In this document: in pieces, positions 19,122-28,217 of the stretch
Numbering within the stretch: position 1 is the first letter of the stretch
How the letters are laid out: each line of letters begins with the position of its first letter
Source: Plut-88900 sp965116945
Lineage (GTDB): Bacteria; Chloroflexota; Dehalococcoidia; Plut-88900
Reading direction: 5' to 3'
Length of the DNA stretch: 64,000 nt
Assembly (NCBI GenBank): GCA_965116945.1
Contig: OZ220734.1
Coordinates: 620,001 to 684,000, forward strand
The notes under the pieces: model-generated
Told to the model about the DNA's origin: nothing
Databases searched by the model: none
Seen by the model: the letters and a program-made list of their open reading frames with translations, nothing else
Translations under genes and position numbers: made by a program

Positions 19122-20600
19122 ATGGACTGGCGGGAGGACTACAAGCGGAAGCTCGGGTCTCCGGAGGATGCGGCCGCCCGCGTGAAGTCGGGGGACCTGG
19201 TGCACACAGGCCTCCTGCCCATGCCGCGGTTGATTGCGGATGCGATAGTCGGGCGTCGGGAAGAATTGGGGCACCTGGACGTTACGATGGTCGAGCCGGA
19301 GTACGATCCGGGCTTCCTGGACAACGCTTTCTCGGACAAGTTTTCCGTCACTGTCGAAATCCACATAGGCAGTGTGGCGATCGATGCGATGGACGAGAAG
19401 AGGGTCGACTACTCGCCGGTGCTGTTTTCCACGTGGTTCAAGCCGGTGACCGACCCTCGGCCTAACTTCCGGACGCCGGACGTGTTCCTGTGCACGGTGT
19501 CGCCGCCCGACGAAAACGGGTATTGCAGCTTCGGGGCGGACCTGTGGAACAAGCACACCCTTGCCAATATCTCCGGCACGGTCCTGGCGGAGGTGGATGA
19601 ACGGTTCATCCGCACTTACGGGGACAACCACATCCACGTTTCCGAGATAGACGCCTTCGTGGAAAACACGCCCCCGCCGATGCACGACGAGGAGTTGGAA
19701 GGCATCATCGAGGCCATTGAGGAGGCGGACAGACGGGAGACGCTCAGGGAGATCGCGGGAGCTCTGGAGTTTGAAAGGCGTCGGGACTTTGTGCCGCAGC
19801 TGGCGGACCTTGAGTTATCGCAGATGCGGCAGTGGGCGGGGTTCTACGCGGGCCTATCGGACCCGGGCCCCGGGCCCCGGCGGATTGCCGAGTATGCTTC
19901 CGAGATGGTGCCGGATGGCGCGACCATCCAGCTCGGGACGGGGACGCCTTCAACGCTTCTGCCGAGCCTCGGGGCGTTTGACGAGAAGCATGACCTGGGC
20001 ATTCACTCGGAGATGGGCGCTCCGGGGATGATAGACCTTATAGAAAAGGGTGTTGTGACGGGCAAGTACACCAACACTCATCCCGGGGTGGCCCGGCTCA
20101 GCGCGCTGACAGCTACGAAGATCAGCGAGCAGAAGTGGGCGGAGTACAACCCCAAGCTGGAACTGCTGGAATCCCACGACGTGGTGAACATTGCGGCGAT
20201 ATCGCAGATTGACAACATGTGCACGATCAACAACGCGTTGTCGGTGGACCTGTACGGGCAGATAAACTCGGAGACGGTGTTCGGGGGACGGCTGGTGGCG
20301 GGGACCGGGGGGCAGACGGAGCTTCACATCGGGGCTACGCAGTCAAAGGGGGGTCGGGGGATAATCCTGCTAAGGTCCACGGCATTAGGGGGCTCGATGT
20401 CCCGGATAGTGCCTCAGCTGGAGGAGGGGGCGATCGTGACCATACCCCGGACCTTCGCCGACATAGTGATAACGGAGTACGGGGTGGCGCAGCTGATGGG
20501 GAAGTCGAACCGGCAGAGGGCGGAGGAGCTGATAAGCATTGCGCACCCGGACTTCAGGGCGGAGCTGCGTCGGGAGGCGGAGAGGATGATGTGGCCGTAG
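19122..20600 (+). CDS. Family I CoA-transferase / acetyl-CoA hydrolase, copy 1
   Basis: 492 residues, ATG after AAGGGGGT. It has two AcetylCoA_hydro domains, as in 4-hydroxybutyrate/acetate CoA-transferases. An N-terminal RRxxL-type region leads to VFLCTVSPPDENGYCSFG and HVSEIDAFVENTPPP; the C-terminal half has GTGTPSTLL, the catalytic Glu297 in GIHSEMGAPG, and ETVFGGRLVAGTGGQ, the usual CoA-binding stretch. The Glu forms a CoA thioester and passes CoA between carboxylates. The partner acids are unknown. Next to it is a duplicate that has decayed into a pseudogene; two further intact paralogues follow at 23066 and 24555, and one more at 55106. Confidence 0.88.
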   Translation: MDWREDYKRKLGSPEDAAARVKSGDLVHTGLLPMPRLIADAIVGRREELGHLDVTMVEPEYDPGFLDNAFSDKFSVTVEIHIGSVAIDAMDEKRVDYSPVLFSTWFKPVTDPRPNFRTPDVFLCTVSPPDENGYCSFGADLWNKHTLANISGTVLAEVDERFIRTYGDNHIHVSEIDAFVENTPPPMHDEELEGIIEAIEEADRRETLREIAGALEFERRRDFVPQLADLELSQMRQWAGFYAGLSDPGPGPRRIAEYASEMVPDGATIQLGTGTPSTLLPSLGAFDEKHDLGIHSEMGAPGMIDLIEKGVVTGKYTNTHPGVARLSALTATKISEQKWAEYNPKLELLESHDVVNIAAISQIDNMCTINNALSVDLYGQINSETVFGGRLVAGTGGQTELHIGATQSKGGRGIILLRSTALGGSMSRIVPQLEEGAIVTIPRTFADIVITEYGVAQLMGKSNRQRAEELISIAHPDFRAELRREAERMMWP

Positions 20601-20617
20601 GGGTAGAGGCACGGCAT

Positions 20618-20678
20618 CACCCTCACCCTAACCCTCTCACGCCTGAAGCGCATCTTCGACCCATCAAGGGAGAGGGGA
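20618..20678. repeat. Dispersed inverted repeat, family B
   Basis: CACCCTCACCCTAACCCTCTC, an insert, then AAGGGAGAGGGGACC. Arms CCCTCTC and GAGAGGG. It occupies exactly the place where the duplicated copy of the DUF3800 5' end should be, so it was inserted or generated after the duplication. Confidence 0.65.
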
Positions 20679-20730
20679 CCGGGGTACAAGACCGATCCTG
20701 AATCAGGTCGGTTACTAAGCAGCGATTTCT
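20676..20730 (+). pseudogene. Relic of the DUF3800 gene 5' region
   Basis: 55 bases matching 22309-22363 inside the intact DUF3800 gene (GGGGTACAAGA...CGA.CCTGAATC...TACTAAGCAGC) with roughly eight differences. It lacks start and stop and is bounded by the family B repeat on the left and the duplication junction on the right. Confidence 0.75.
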
Positions 20731-22363
20731 AAAAGGCCCGCGGGATATCCTAAAGGAGGTCGGTCATAGACTGGCGAGAGGACTACAAGCGCAAACTCGG
20801 GTCTCCGGAGGATGCGGCGGCGCTGGTCAAGTCGGGGGACCTGGTACACACAGGATCTCTGCCCATACCCCGGCTGATTGCGGATGCAATAGTTGCGCGT
20901 CGGGAGGAGTTTGAGCATCTGGACGTCAAGATGGACGCCCCAGAGTACGACCCCGGATTCCTGGACAACGCCTTCTCTGACAAATTCTCCGTCACCGTCG
21001 AAATCCACATAGGCAACGTGGCAATCGATGCGATGGACGAGAGACGGATAGACTACTCGCCGGTATTGTTTTCCACGTGGTTCAAGCCGGTGACCGATCC
21101 CAGGCCGGACTCTCGGGCGCCGGACGTGTACCTGTGCACCGTATCGCCGCCCGATAAGAACGGTTACTGCAGCTTCGGGGCGGACCTGTGGAACAAGCAC
21201 ACGTTTACTAAGATATCTCGAACCGTTTTGGCTGAAGTCGACGAACGGTACATTCGCACATTTGGCGACAACTACATTCACGTATCGGAGATAGATGCCT
21301 TTGTGGAGAACACTCCTCCACCGATGCTGGACGAGGAGCTCGACGGGATCATTGCGTCGATAGGCGAAGCTGAGAGGCGGGAGACGCTGAGGGAGATTGC
21401 GTCGGTGCTGGAGTTTGACAGGCGTCGGGACTTTATTCCGCAAGTCGCCGACCTAGACTCAGCCCAAATGCGACAATGGGCGGCGTACTATGCGGGCCTG
21501 TCGGACCCGGGCCCGGACGTGCGTCGGATGGCCGAGTACGTTTCCGAGATGGTCCCGGACGGCGCGACGCTACAAATTGGTATGGGGACCCCTTCAACCC
21601 TGCTGGCGACTCTGGGCACCTTCGACAAGAAGCATGACCTGGGGATTCACTCGGAGATGGGTGCGCCGGGGATGATCGACCTTATAGAGAAAGGCATTGT
21701 GACAGGCAAGTACACAAACACACATCCGGGTGTGGCAAGGCTCAGCGCCCTGACGGCCACGAATATCCGCGAGCAGAATTGGGCGGAATACAACCCCAAG
21801 CTGGAACTGCTGGAGTCCCGCGACGTGGTGAACATTGCGGCGATTTCGCAGATCGACAACATGTGCACGATAAACAACGCTTTGTCGGTGGACCTGTACG
21901 GGCAGATCAACTCGGAAACGGTGTTCGGGGGCCGGCTGGTGGCGGGGACCGGGGGGCAGACGGAGCTTCACATCGGGGCTACGCAGTCGAAGGGGGGTCG
22001 GGGGATCATCCTGCTAAGGTCGACGGCTTTAGGGGGTCGATGTCCCGGATAGTTCCACAGCTGGAGGAAGGGGCGATCGTGACCATACCCCGGACTTTCG
22101 CCGACATCGTGATAACGGAGTACGGGGTGGCGCAGCTAATGGGGAAGTCGAACCGGCAGAGAGCGGAGGAGCTGATAAGCATTGCACACCCAGACTTCCG
22201 GGCAGAGCTGCGTCGGGAGGCGGAGAGGATGATGTGGCCTTAGGGGTGGTTACCTCTTTGCGTCCTACGTATGGCTAAGCACGACTATATTTTTGTGGAT
22301 GAGTCGGGAGACCCGGGGTACAAGATCGACCCTGAATCGGGCCAACTACTAAGCAGCAGTTTC
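20731..22363. repeat. Tandem duplication, copy 2 (1.63 kb)
   Basis: Counterpart of 19087-20730. It starts with the leuD tail sequence (AAAAGGCCCGCGGGATA), carries the decayed CoA-transferase copy, and ends inside the intact DUF3800 gene at its TTTCT motif. Base identity between copies is high but far from complete, so the event is not very recent. Confidence 0.85.
20766..22243 (+). pseudogene. CoA-transferase family I, copy 2 (pseudogene)
   Basis: Collinear with the intact gene at 19122-20600 but one base shorter (1478 versus 1479). Two lesions: the start codon is ATA (20766-20768) where the paralogue has ATG after the same ribosome site, and one base is missing near 22035 (GGGGTCGATG instead of GGGGCTCGATG). 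The frame therefore breaks after TALGG and resumes in another frame with SMSRIVPQLEEGA to the shared MMWP end. The catalytic HSEM block is still present in the first part. An internal ATG at 20931 could give a 373-residue truncated product lacking the N-terminal and C-terminal parts; activity is unlikely unless the frameshift is a sequencing error. Confidence 0.8.
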
Positions 22364-22948
22364 TATATCGCCGCCGCCTTGCATTTGAGTGATGACGCCT
22401 TTGCAGGCCTGAACAAGCACATGGCGGCGTTCAGGTACTACTCGGGGCTGAACAGGGAGTTGAAGATTCCGCCGTCTCGGGAGGAATTTTCAAGGCTTCT
22501 GGGCCCGGTAAAGGTTATGGCGGAGGCGGGTGCGGACATTCGGGCGTCGGTAGTGTACTTGGACAAGCGCAAATACAACGGCAGATTTCTGAAGGGTGGA
22601 AAGGGCAGACCTCCCGAGCCGTTCAAGTTCAGAAACTACATCCTAAGGCTTCTGCTGGTTCACCACTTCCATATATACGGTCTCATTTCAGGCCAATATG
22701 ACCTTGTACTCGACAGGGTTCCGATAGACAGAGCAATGATTGGTGGGATACGGAACGGGTTGGTCAGAAACAGAAATATTCCCTCTCCAGCATATATCAC
22801 TCACGCCGCATCAATTTACGTGGAAGGTTTACAGGTAGTGCATCACATAGCGAACGGATTTCAAAGTGCGGTGGAGGGGTTGGAAGTCCCTGCGGAGCTT
22901 TCCTTTGTCAGTGCGCGGGACATAACCACAAGACAGCGGATATTCTGA
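22271..22948 (+). CDS. DUF3800 protein
   Basis: 225 residues. It begins HDYIFVDESGDPGYK, the DUF3800 hallmark, whose Asp/Glu residues sit on an RNase H-like fold and suggest a metal-dependent nuclease or nucleic-acid-binding role; a later DLVLDRVPIDRAM carries a second conserved Asp. DUF3800 proteins are frequent near mobile and defence genes, but none has a firm function that I can cite. Here it lies between CoA-transferase genes, downstream of the pseudogene. The ribosome site is weak. Its first codons were caught in the tandem duplication, leaving a relic at 20676. Confidence 0.75.
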   Translation: MAKHDYIFVDESGDPGYKIDPESGQLLSSSFYIAAALHLSDDAFAGLNKHMAAFRYYSGLNRELKIPPSREEFSRLLGPVKVMAEAGADIRASVVYLDKRKYNGRFLKGGKGRPPEPFKFRNYILRLLLVHHFHIYGLISGQYDLVLDRVPIDRAMIGGIRNGLVRNRNIPSPAYITHAASIYVEGLQVVHHIANGFQSAVEGLEVPAELSFVSARDITTRQRIF

Positions 22949-22956
22949 ACAAAAGC

Positions 22957-23001
22957 TGGGCTAGGTCGGACCTCCATGCTTCGGGAGGTCTGCCTAGCCC
23001 A
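22957..23001. repeat. Long GC-rich inverted repeat
   Basis: TGGGCTAGGTcgGACCTCC and GGAGGTCtgCCTAGCCCA form an almost perfect 18-bp stem with a short loop. There is no T-run directly behind it; it sits just 8 bases after the DUF3800 stop, and may protect the message 3' end or act with the following terminator. Confidence 0.6.
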
Positions 23002-23005
23002 CAAG

Positions 23006-23040
23006 AGGTTGTAACTTAATGCAACCTGCCTTTTAATTTT
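23006..23040 (+). terminator. Rho-independent terminator
   Basis: AGGTTG / CAACCT stem around TAACTTAATG, followed by GCCTTTTAATTTT. It ends transcription of the DUF3800 gene 25 bases before the next CoA-transferase gene. Confidence 0.55.
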
Positions 23041-23065
23041 GGTGCATAAACCTGAGGCTGTCAAC

Positions 23066-24547
23066 ATGGACTGGCAAGAGGAATATAAGCGTAAGCTGGT
23101 TTCGGCGGAGGAGGCTGTGGGGCTGGTGAAGTCGGGGGACAGGGTGGAGATATCCATCTTCCCCACGCCATCGCTGTTGCCTCCTGCGCTGCATGAGCGC
23201 AGGGAAGAGCTCCGAGGGGTCGAAACGGTGATGCCGGAGCCCGCTTATCCGATGCCGTGGTTTGAGCCGGGGTACGATGAGTCGTTCTCCAGCACGCTGG
23301 AGGTCCACGTGGGGATGGGTGGTGCGAGGCCGGTCGTCGACGAGAAAAGGGCGGACTACTACCCTATCCTGTTTTCGCTATGGCACAAGCCCCACTTTGA
23401 CAGGCCCAATACTGCGCCGCCTATCGACGTTTTCATGTGCACGGTGTCGCCGCCTGACAAGAACGGGTATTGCAGCTTCGGTGGGCATTTGTGGAACAAG
23501 CGGGTGCTGGCGAGGCATGCAAAGGTGGTGCTTGCTGAGGTGGACGATACGTTCATCAGGACACACGGGACAAACTACATCCACATTTCGGAGATAGACC
23601 GGTTCGTAGACAACTCTCCCAAGCTGATGCCCGACGAGGAGATGGAGCAAATCATCCGGGCTATGCCGGACGAGGAAGGGAGCCGGGAGCTGAGGGCGGT
23701 GGCTGAACGAGTCGAGGTCGAGCGTCGGTACGATTTTATCCCCAAGCTGGCCATGATGGACGGGGCCACCATCCGGGGGTGGGCGCAGGTCTACGGATAC
23801 CAGAGTGAAACGGAGCCAATGGCGCTGACTATAGGCCAGTATGTGGCCGAACTGATACCGGATGGGTCGTGCTTACAGGTAGGCGGAGGGACGCCGTCCA
23901 CGTTGATCCCCGGGATGGGGGTGCTGGACGAGAAGCAAGACCTGGGGGTGCACTCTGAGATGTCCGCTCGGGGGTTGGTGGAGCTGGTCCGGAAGGGCGT
24001 GGTCACCGGGAAGCGGAAGAATTTTCATCCGGGCAAGTACATAGTCTCGGCGCTTACGGCTTGCACGCAGGACGAGATCCGGTTCACCCACAATAATCCG
24101 ATGTTCGAGCTCTATGACTCCCACTACGTGGTCAATATCGCCAACGTATCGGCCAACGACAACATGGTGTCCATAAACAGCGCCCTGGCCATAGACCTGA
24201 CGGGCCAGATCACGGCCGAAACGGTGTTCGGGGGAAGGCTGATAGCTGGGACGGGAGGACAGCCGGAGCTTCACATGGGGGCGATCAACTCCCGAGGGGG
24301 TCGGGCGATCACGTGCTTGAGGTCGACGGCGATGGGTGGGGTGATGTCGAGGATCGTTCCCCAGCATGACGCGGGCACGGCGATCACGGTGACCCGGGGT
24401 TTTGCGGACTACGTGGTGACGGAATACGGTGTGGCCAGCCTGCTGGGCAAAACCTTCCGTCAAAGGGCGGAAGAGCTAATCAACGTCGCACATCCTGACT
24501 TCCGGGCCGAGCTTCGCCAGGAAGCGCAGAAGCTCTTCTACCCGTGA
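23066..24547 (+). CDS. Family I CoA-transferase / acetyl-CoA hydrolase, copy 3
   Basis: 493 residues from ATG at 23066; the frame opens earlier (23039) but all paralogues begin MDW(Q/R)E, matching this ATG. Domains as in the gene at 19122: VFMCTVSPPDKNGYCSFG, ISEIDRFVDNSPK, GGGTPSTLI, catalytic Glu298 in GVHSEMSARG, ETVFGGRLIAGTGGQPELH. It is closest to the next gene (24555) and forms a second subgroup, so it probably has a different acyl preference from copies 1 and 2. The two genes are 7 bases apart and must be co-transcribed. Confidence 0.88.
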   Translation: MDWQEEYKRKLVSAEEAVGLVKSGDRVEISIFPTPSLLPPALHERREELRGVETVMPEPAYPMPWFEPGYDESFSSTLEVHVGMGGARPVVDEKRADYYPILFSLWHKPHFDRPNTAPPIDVFMCTVSPPDKNGYCSFGGHLWNKRVLARHAKVVLAEVDDTFIRTHGTNYIHISEIDRFVDNSPKLMPDEEMEQIIRAMPDEEGSRELRAVAERVEVERRYDFIPKLAMMDGATIRGWAQVYGYQSETEPMALTIGQYVAELIPDGSCLQVGGGTPSTLIPGMGVLDEKQDLGVHSEMSARGLVELVRKGVVTGKRKNFHPGKYIVSALTACTQDEIRFTHNNPMFELYDSHYVVNIANVSANDNMVSINSALAIDLTGQITAETVFGGRLIAGTGGQPELHMGAINSRGGRAITCLRSTAMGGVMSRIVPQHDAGTAITVTRGFADYVVTEYGVASLLGKTFRQRAEELINVAHPDFRAELRQEAQKLFYP

Positions 24548-24554
24548 GCCGCTG

Positions 24555-26036
24555 ATGGACTGGCAAGAGCACTACAAACGGAAGCTGGTCAGCACTGACG
24601 AGGCCGTGAAGCTCGTGAAGTCGGGGGACAGGGTGGAGATCGCCATGTCACCTACGCCCTCGGTGTTGCCGCCAGCGCTGGGGAAGCGCTGGCCCGAACT
24701 CAAGGGCGTTGAGACTGTCATGTCCGAGCCGGCCTACGACATGCCGTGGTATGAGCCGGGACAGGAGGGGTCGTTATCGACTACGCTAACCGTCCATGTG
24801 GGGATGAGCGGGAGTGGGATGATGATCGACGAAAGGCGAGGCGACTATCTGCCTTCACTGTTCTCCCTATGGCACAAGCCGTTGGACGACCGCCGCACTG
24901 ATGCTCCACCCGTCGATGTGTTTATGTGCACGGTGTCGCCGCCGGACAAGAACGGGTATTGCAGTTTCGGGCCGTACCTGTGGTACAAGCGGCAGCTGGC
25001 CAGGCACGCCAAGGTGGTGCTGGCGGAGGTCAACGATACCTACATCCGGACGTATGGAACCAACTACATCCATGTATCCGAGATTGACCGGTTTGTAGAC
25101 AACTCGTCGAGGGCAATGCCCGATGAAGAGATGGAGGCGATTATCCGGGGCATGGAGGACGAAGAGGCGAAGGAGGAGCTAAAGGCCATATCCAGCCGGA
25201 TAGAACCATTGAGGCGCTACGAGCTAATTCCGAAGCTGACGAAGATGGAAGCCCAGGCGATGCGGCGATGGGCTGAATCGATGGGGTTTCAAAGTGAGCC
25301 GGAGCCCGTGGCCCTGGCCATATGCCGTCAGGTCGCAGAGCTTATTCCCGATGGGTCTTGCCTTCAGGTCGGGGGTGGGACGCCGTCCACGCTGCTGCCG
25401 AGTCTGGGGGTGCTGGATGAAAAGCGTGACCTAGGGTTCCATTCGGAGATGTCTCCGAGGGGTGTAATAGACCTGGTGCGGAAAGGAGTAATGACCGGCA
25501 AGCGAAAGAATTTCCATACGGGGAAGTATGTCTCCTCATCGCTTTCCAACTGCACACAGGATGAGATCCAGTTCGCGCACAACAATCCGATGTTCGAGCT
25601 AAGAGATACGTCATACGTGGTGAACATAGCGAACGTGGCATCTAACAACAACATGGTCTCAGTGAACAGCGCGATAGCGATAGATCTCACGGGGCAGATC
25701 ACTGCGGAGACGGTGTTCGGGGGGAGGTTGATAGCGGGGACCGGGGGCCAGCCTGAGCTTCACATGGGTGCGTTAAGCTCCCGAGGGGGTCGGGCGATCA
25801 CGTGCCTGAGGTCCACGGCGATGAAGGGGGTGGTGTCGCGTATCGTGCCGCAACACGAGGCGGGGACTGCGATAACTGTGCCTCGGGGGTATGCGGACTA
25901 CGTGGTGACGGAATACGGTGTGGCCAGCCTGTTCGGCAAGACGTTCAGGCAGAGGGCCGAGGAACTGATAAGCGTCGCTCACCCGGATTTCCGCGCCGAA
26001 TTGCGTCGGGAAGCGCAGAAGCTGTTTTATCCGTGA
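24555..26036 (+). CDS. Family I CoA-transferase / acetyl-CoA hydrolase, copy 4
   Basis: 493 residues, the same length as its upstream sister. It keeps VFMCTVSPPDKNGYCSFG, VSEIDRFVDNSS, GGGTPSTLLPSLG, catalytic Glu298 (GFHSEMSPRG) and the GGRLIAGTGGQPELHMG block. The active-site neighbourhoods of copies 3 and 4 differ at a few positions next to the Glu (ARG against PRG), a place where substrate choice is set in this family. Because both are intact, they could be subunits of one hetero-oligomer or isoenzymes; family I enzymes of this single-chain type usually form homodimers, which favours isoenzymes. Confidence 0.88.
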   Translation: MDWQEHYKRKLVSTDEAVKLVKSGDRVEIAMSPTPSVLPPALGKRWPELKGVETVMSEPAYDMPWYEPGQEGSLSTTLTVHVGMSGSGMMIDERRGDYLPSLFSLWHKPLDDRRTDAPPVDVFMCTVSPPDKNGYCSFGPYLWYKRQLARHAKVVLAEVNDTYIRTYGTNYIHVSEIDRFVDNSSRAMPDEEMEAIIRGMEDEEAKEELKAISSRIEPLRRYELIPKLTKMEAQAMRRWAESMGFQSEPEPVALAICRQVAELIPDGSCLQVGGGTPSTLLPSLGVLDEKRDLGFHSEMSPRGVIDLVRKGVMTGKRKNFHTGKYVSSSLSNCTQDEIQFAHNNPMFELRDTSYVVNIANVASNNNMVSVNSAIAIDLTGQITAETVFGGRLIAGTGGQPELHMGALSSRGGRAITCLRSTAMKGVVSRIVPQHEAGTAITVPRGYADYVVTEYGVASLFGKTFRQRAEELISVAHPDFRAELRREAQKLFYP

Positions 26037-27313
26037 GCCCCCGCCTGCCTGCTTTCCTTTCGTTCGTGTTCCGGCGGTCGCTGCCCAACGACTACCTGAC
26101 TACTCAGCTGGAAAAGGCGTGTGCCGCAAATGTCTGTCCCATCTGCACCTTCGAAGGGGAGGCGCGTTACAACTGGATCTGGAGCTTCCTGTGGGAGCAT
26201 GTGAACGACCCCGACATCCGGGAGGAATTCATAGCTGCCGGGGGGATGTGTCGGGCGGACCTGTGGCGCTCGGTAGAGGTGGCGCGGAACGTAATCAAGA
26301 ACTCGCTGGGTGTGGCGATGGTATTCCAGCACCTGGTGAAGGTAGTTACGAGGGCGCTGGAGAGTGAGCGATCAGGGGAGAGGTGGATTGGGACGGCGCC
26401 CTGGAGCTTCAAGTTGGGGCAAGGGTGCCAGGCGTGCGAGACGGCGTCGGGGGCGGGGAGGCGGGGACTGGCACGCTTGCTGCTGGCTGCCACGGTAGAG
26501 AAGCCGCCCGGTTGGCTCGAACCAGGGTTTCCGTTGTGCAGAGGGCATTTTGAGGCATTAGTCTCATCAACGCGAAGACCCGAGGAGCGGCCCCGGTTGT
26601 ACGAGCTTCAAAATTCGGGCTTATCGAGGTTTTCGAAGGGGGGCGGCTCGGGGGTGGGGGATAGGCGGGTTGAAGCGGCGATTCTGCCTGTTCCAGGTCT
26701 ATTTCCGGTACCGATAAGGTCGGAGAGCGTTTATGTGAATGCGTCGGAGAGGTGCCCGGTGTGTGAGCGGCTGCAACGGTCGGAAGGGGACTCGGCTTTT
26801 CCCGAGTCGGGGCGGGTGAATCTCTGTTTAGCACACTACCGAGGGACAAGGTCACCTGGCAGCAGGCTCTTTGCCCATCTTGATCCTGCGGAGGAGTCGG
26901 GGGGGCAGGGTGAGGTAGATGACTGTCCAATGTGTTTGCAACGGAGAGAGCTGGAGGAGCGGGCGCTGGAGGAGGCAGTATCCCAGATCAAAGATTTCGG
27001 GGCGCGGGACCTGTTGTGCCTCGGGCATCTGACATGGGTTCTGAGGGAGATGGGTGGGGAGGGGAGCGGGGCATTCCTGAAGGACCAACTGGAAAGATTG
27101 AATACGCTTATAGGGGAACTGGACGATTTCATTGCGCTGCACGACTACCGGTACGGAAAGCAGCCGGCGGAGAACCCCGACTCGCCCTACAGGTGGGCTT
27201 TGCGGTTCCTGTCGTCGGAGCCGAGCATTTACGCCCATAACCTGCCGTTGGGGGGCTCGGAAAGATTTCTGCCGAGCAGGAGGGGGAACCTGGCGTCGGG
27301 GCGGCGTTCTTGA
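26033..27313 (+). CDS. DUF6062-like cysteine-rich protein
   Basis: 426 residues if it starts at the GTG that overlaps the preceding stop (GTGA, 26033); a second GTG at 26066 is possible. The long open frame from 25802 is antiparallel to nothing but overlaps the CoA-transferase out of frame and is not credible before 26033. The protein contains repeated CPxC motifs: CPICTFE, CQACETASG, CPVCERLQ, CPMCLQRRE, each followed by a helix and then by LC.GH or LCLAHY-like His/Cys pairs. This layout (CPxC ... LCxxH, four times) suggests tandem zinc- or metal-binding modules. I place it near DUF6062 proteins of unknown function. No enzyme can be inferred. Confidence 0.6.
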   Translation: MSPRLPAFLSFVFRRSLPNDYLTTQLEKACAANVCPICTFEGEARYNWIWSFLWEHVNDPDIREEFIAAGGMCRADLWRSVEVARNVIKNSLGVAMVFQHLVKVVTRALESERSGERWIGTAPWSFKLGQGCQACETASGAGRRGLARLLLAATVEKPPGWLEPGFPLCRGHFEALVSSTRRPEERPRLYELQNSGLSRFSKGGGSGVGDRRVEAAILPVPGLFPVPIRSESVYVNASERCPVCERLQRSEGDSAFPESGRVNLCLAHYRGTRSPGSRLFAHLDPAEESGGQGEVDDCPMCLQRRELEERALEEAVSQIKDFGARDLLCLGHLTWVLREMGGEGSGAFLKDQLERLNTLIGELDDFIALHDYRYGKQPAENPDSPYRWALRFLSSEPSIYAHNLPLGGSERFLPSRRGNLASGRRS

Positions 27314-27377
27314 CATTGACGCACCAGCCTTCGTAAAATCTCGATAGAGGAAATCCACCAAAAGCCGGAAGACTGCC

Positions 27378-27725
27378 ATGACAACAGCGCCAACTTTGCC
27401 CACAATCCACGTAACGGAGCAGGCTGCAAAGCAGATGCAGAAACTTGCTTCCAGGGAAGGCTACGACGACTTTGGCCTCCGAATGTCGGTCAAGGGGGGT
27501 GGTTGCTCGGGGCTGACGTACAAGCTGGGCTTCGCCGAGACGGCAAAGAAGGACGACAAGGTCATAGAGGAGCACGGGGTAAAATTGTTCGTGGACTTCA
27601 AGAGCATGTTCTACTTGGGGGGCACGGTCCTGGACTTCTCCGGGGGGCTGAACGGCAAGGGCTTCGAGTTCACGAACCCTAACGCCAAGACGACGTGCGG
27701 GTGCGGGAACTCGTTCTCGGTGTAG
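27378..27725 (+). CDS. HesB/IscA-family iron-sulfur carrier
   Basis: 115 residues, A-type carrier that holds and hands over Fe-S clusters to target enzymes. It has the three conserved Cys: one in GGGCSGLTYKLGF and two in the C-terminal TTCGCGNSF. LFVDFKSMFYLGGTVLDFS is the usual central block. No other suf/isc gene is adjacent, so this is a stand-alone carrier such as ErpA-like ones. Targets nearby that need clusters include LeuC. A strong terminator follows directly. The last 25 codons and the terminator are copied at 28113-28253. Confidence 0.9.
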   Translation: MTTAPTLPTIHVTEQAAKQMQKLASREGYDDFGLRMSVKGGGCSGLTYKLGFAETAKKDDKVIEEHGVKLFVDFKSMFYLGGTVLDFSGGLNGKGFEFTNPNAKTTCGCGNSFSV

Positions 27726-27753
27726 ACGCAAGCCACATAGACGAGGCGACTCG

Positions 27754-27788
27754 GGGGCCTTCCAGTTGATTGGAAGGCCCCTTTCTTC
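27754..27788 (+). terminator. Rho-independent terminator
   Basis: GGGGCCTTCCA / TGGAAGGCCCC, a perfect 11-bp stem with a GTTGAT loop and TTTCTTCT tail. It ends the HesB/IscA transcript. Confidence 0.9.
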
Positions 27789-27820
27789 TACCATCTATTT
27801 CTCTAAGGTAGTGGAGGGCG

Positions 27821-28033
27821 ATGCACAAATACGAGGTCATCATCTATTGGAGCAATGAGGACGGGGCATTCGTGGCCGAAGTCCCGGAGCTTCCCGGTTG
27901 CGCGGCCCACGGAGATACTCAACAAGCGGCCCTGGAGCAGATCGGACAAGCTATAGATCTGTGGCTGGAAACGGCGCGAGAGTTTGGCGATTCGATCCCC
28001 GAACCGAAGGGCGAACGGCTGATGCTGGCGTAG
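27821..28033 (+). CDS. HicB-like (UPF0150) small protein
   Basis: 70 residues with the HicB fold: KYEVIIYWSNEDGAFVAEVPELPGCAA-type strands and an ALEQIGQAIDLWLETA helix. As with the HicB-like gene between leuC and leuD, there is no hicA neighbour and no DNA-binding tail. It lies between two copies of the hesB 3' end plus terminator, so it sits in a duplicated, possibly inserted segment and must have its own promoter. Confidence 0.75.
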   Translation: MHKYEVIIYWSNEDGAFVAEVPELPGCAAHGDTQQAALEQIGQAIDLWLETAREFGDSIPEPKGERLMLA

Positions 28034-28114
28034 GGACTCGCGACGGACACCCCTTTTTAGGGGGTGGAATGGGCTTGAGGCTCTTAGCGTTTTTGACTCT
28101 CATCAAGCCGATTG

Positions 28115-28189
28115 AACGGCAAGGGTTTCGAGTTCACGAACCCTAATGCCAAGACAACGTGCGGGTGCGGGAACTCCTTCTCGGTGTAG
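28115..28189 (+). pseudogene. Duplicated 3' end of the HesB/IscA gene
   Basis: Matches the last 25 codons of the gene at 27378 (NGKGFEFTNPNAKTTCGCG then NSFSV and stop) with only a few silent changes, but has no upstream half and no start. The similarity begins at 28113 and continues past the stop through the terminator (to about 28252). Confidence 0.85.
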
Positions 28190-28217
28190 ACTCAAGCAAC
28201 ATATACGAGGCGACTCG

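Larger units (their letters stand above)
19087..20730. repeat. Tandem duplication, copy 1 (1.64 kb)
   Basis: The unit runs from the last codons of leuD through a CoA-transferase gene into a piece of the DUF3800 gene. Copy 2 is 20731-22363. The junction is directly readable: ...AGCGATTTCT | AAAAGGCCCG..., i.e. DUF3800 sequence joined to the leuD tail. Copy 1 carries a family B repeat (20618-20678) in place of the DUF3800 5' end. Confidence 0.85.

Noticed and set aside
25802..26032. Long upstream part of the DUF6062-like frame
   Set aside because: It is an out-of-frame reading of the preceding CoA-transferase gene; similarity begins only after its stop.
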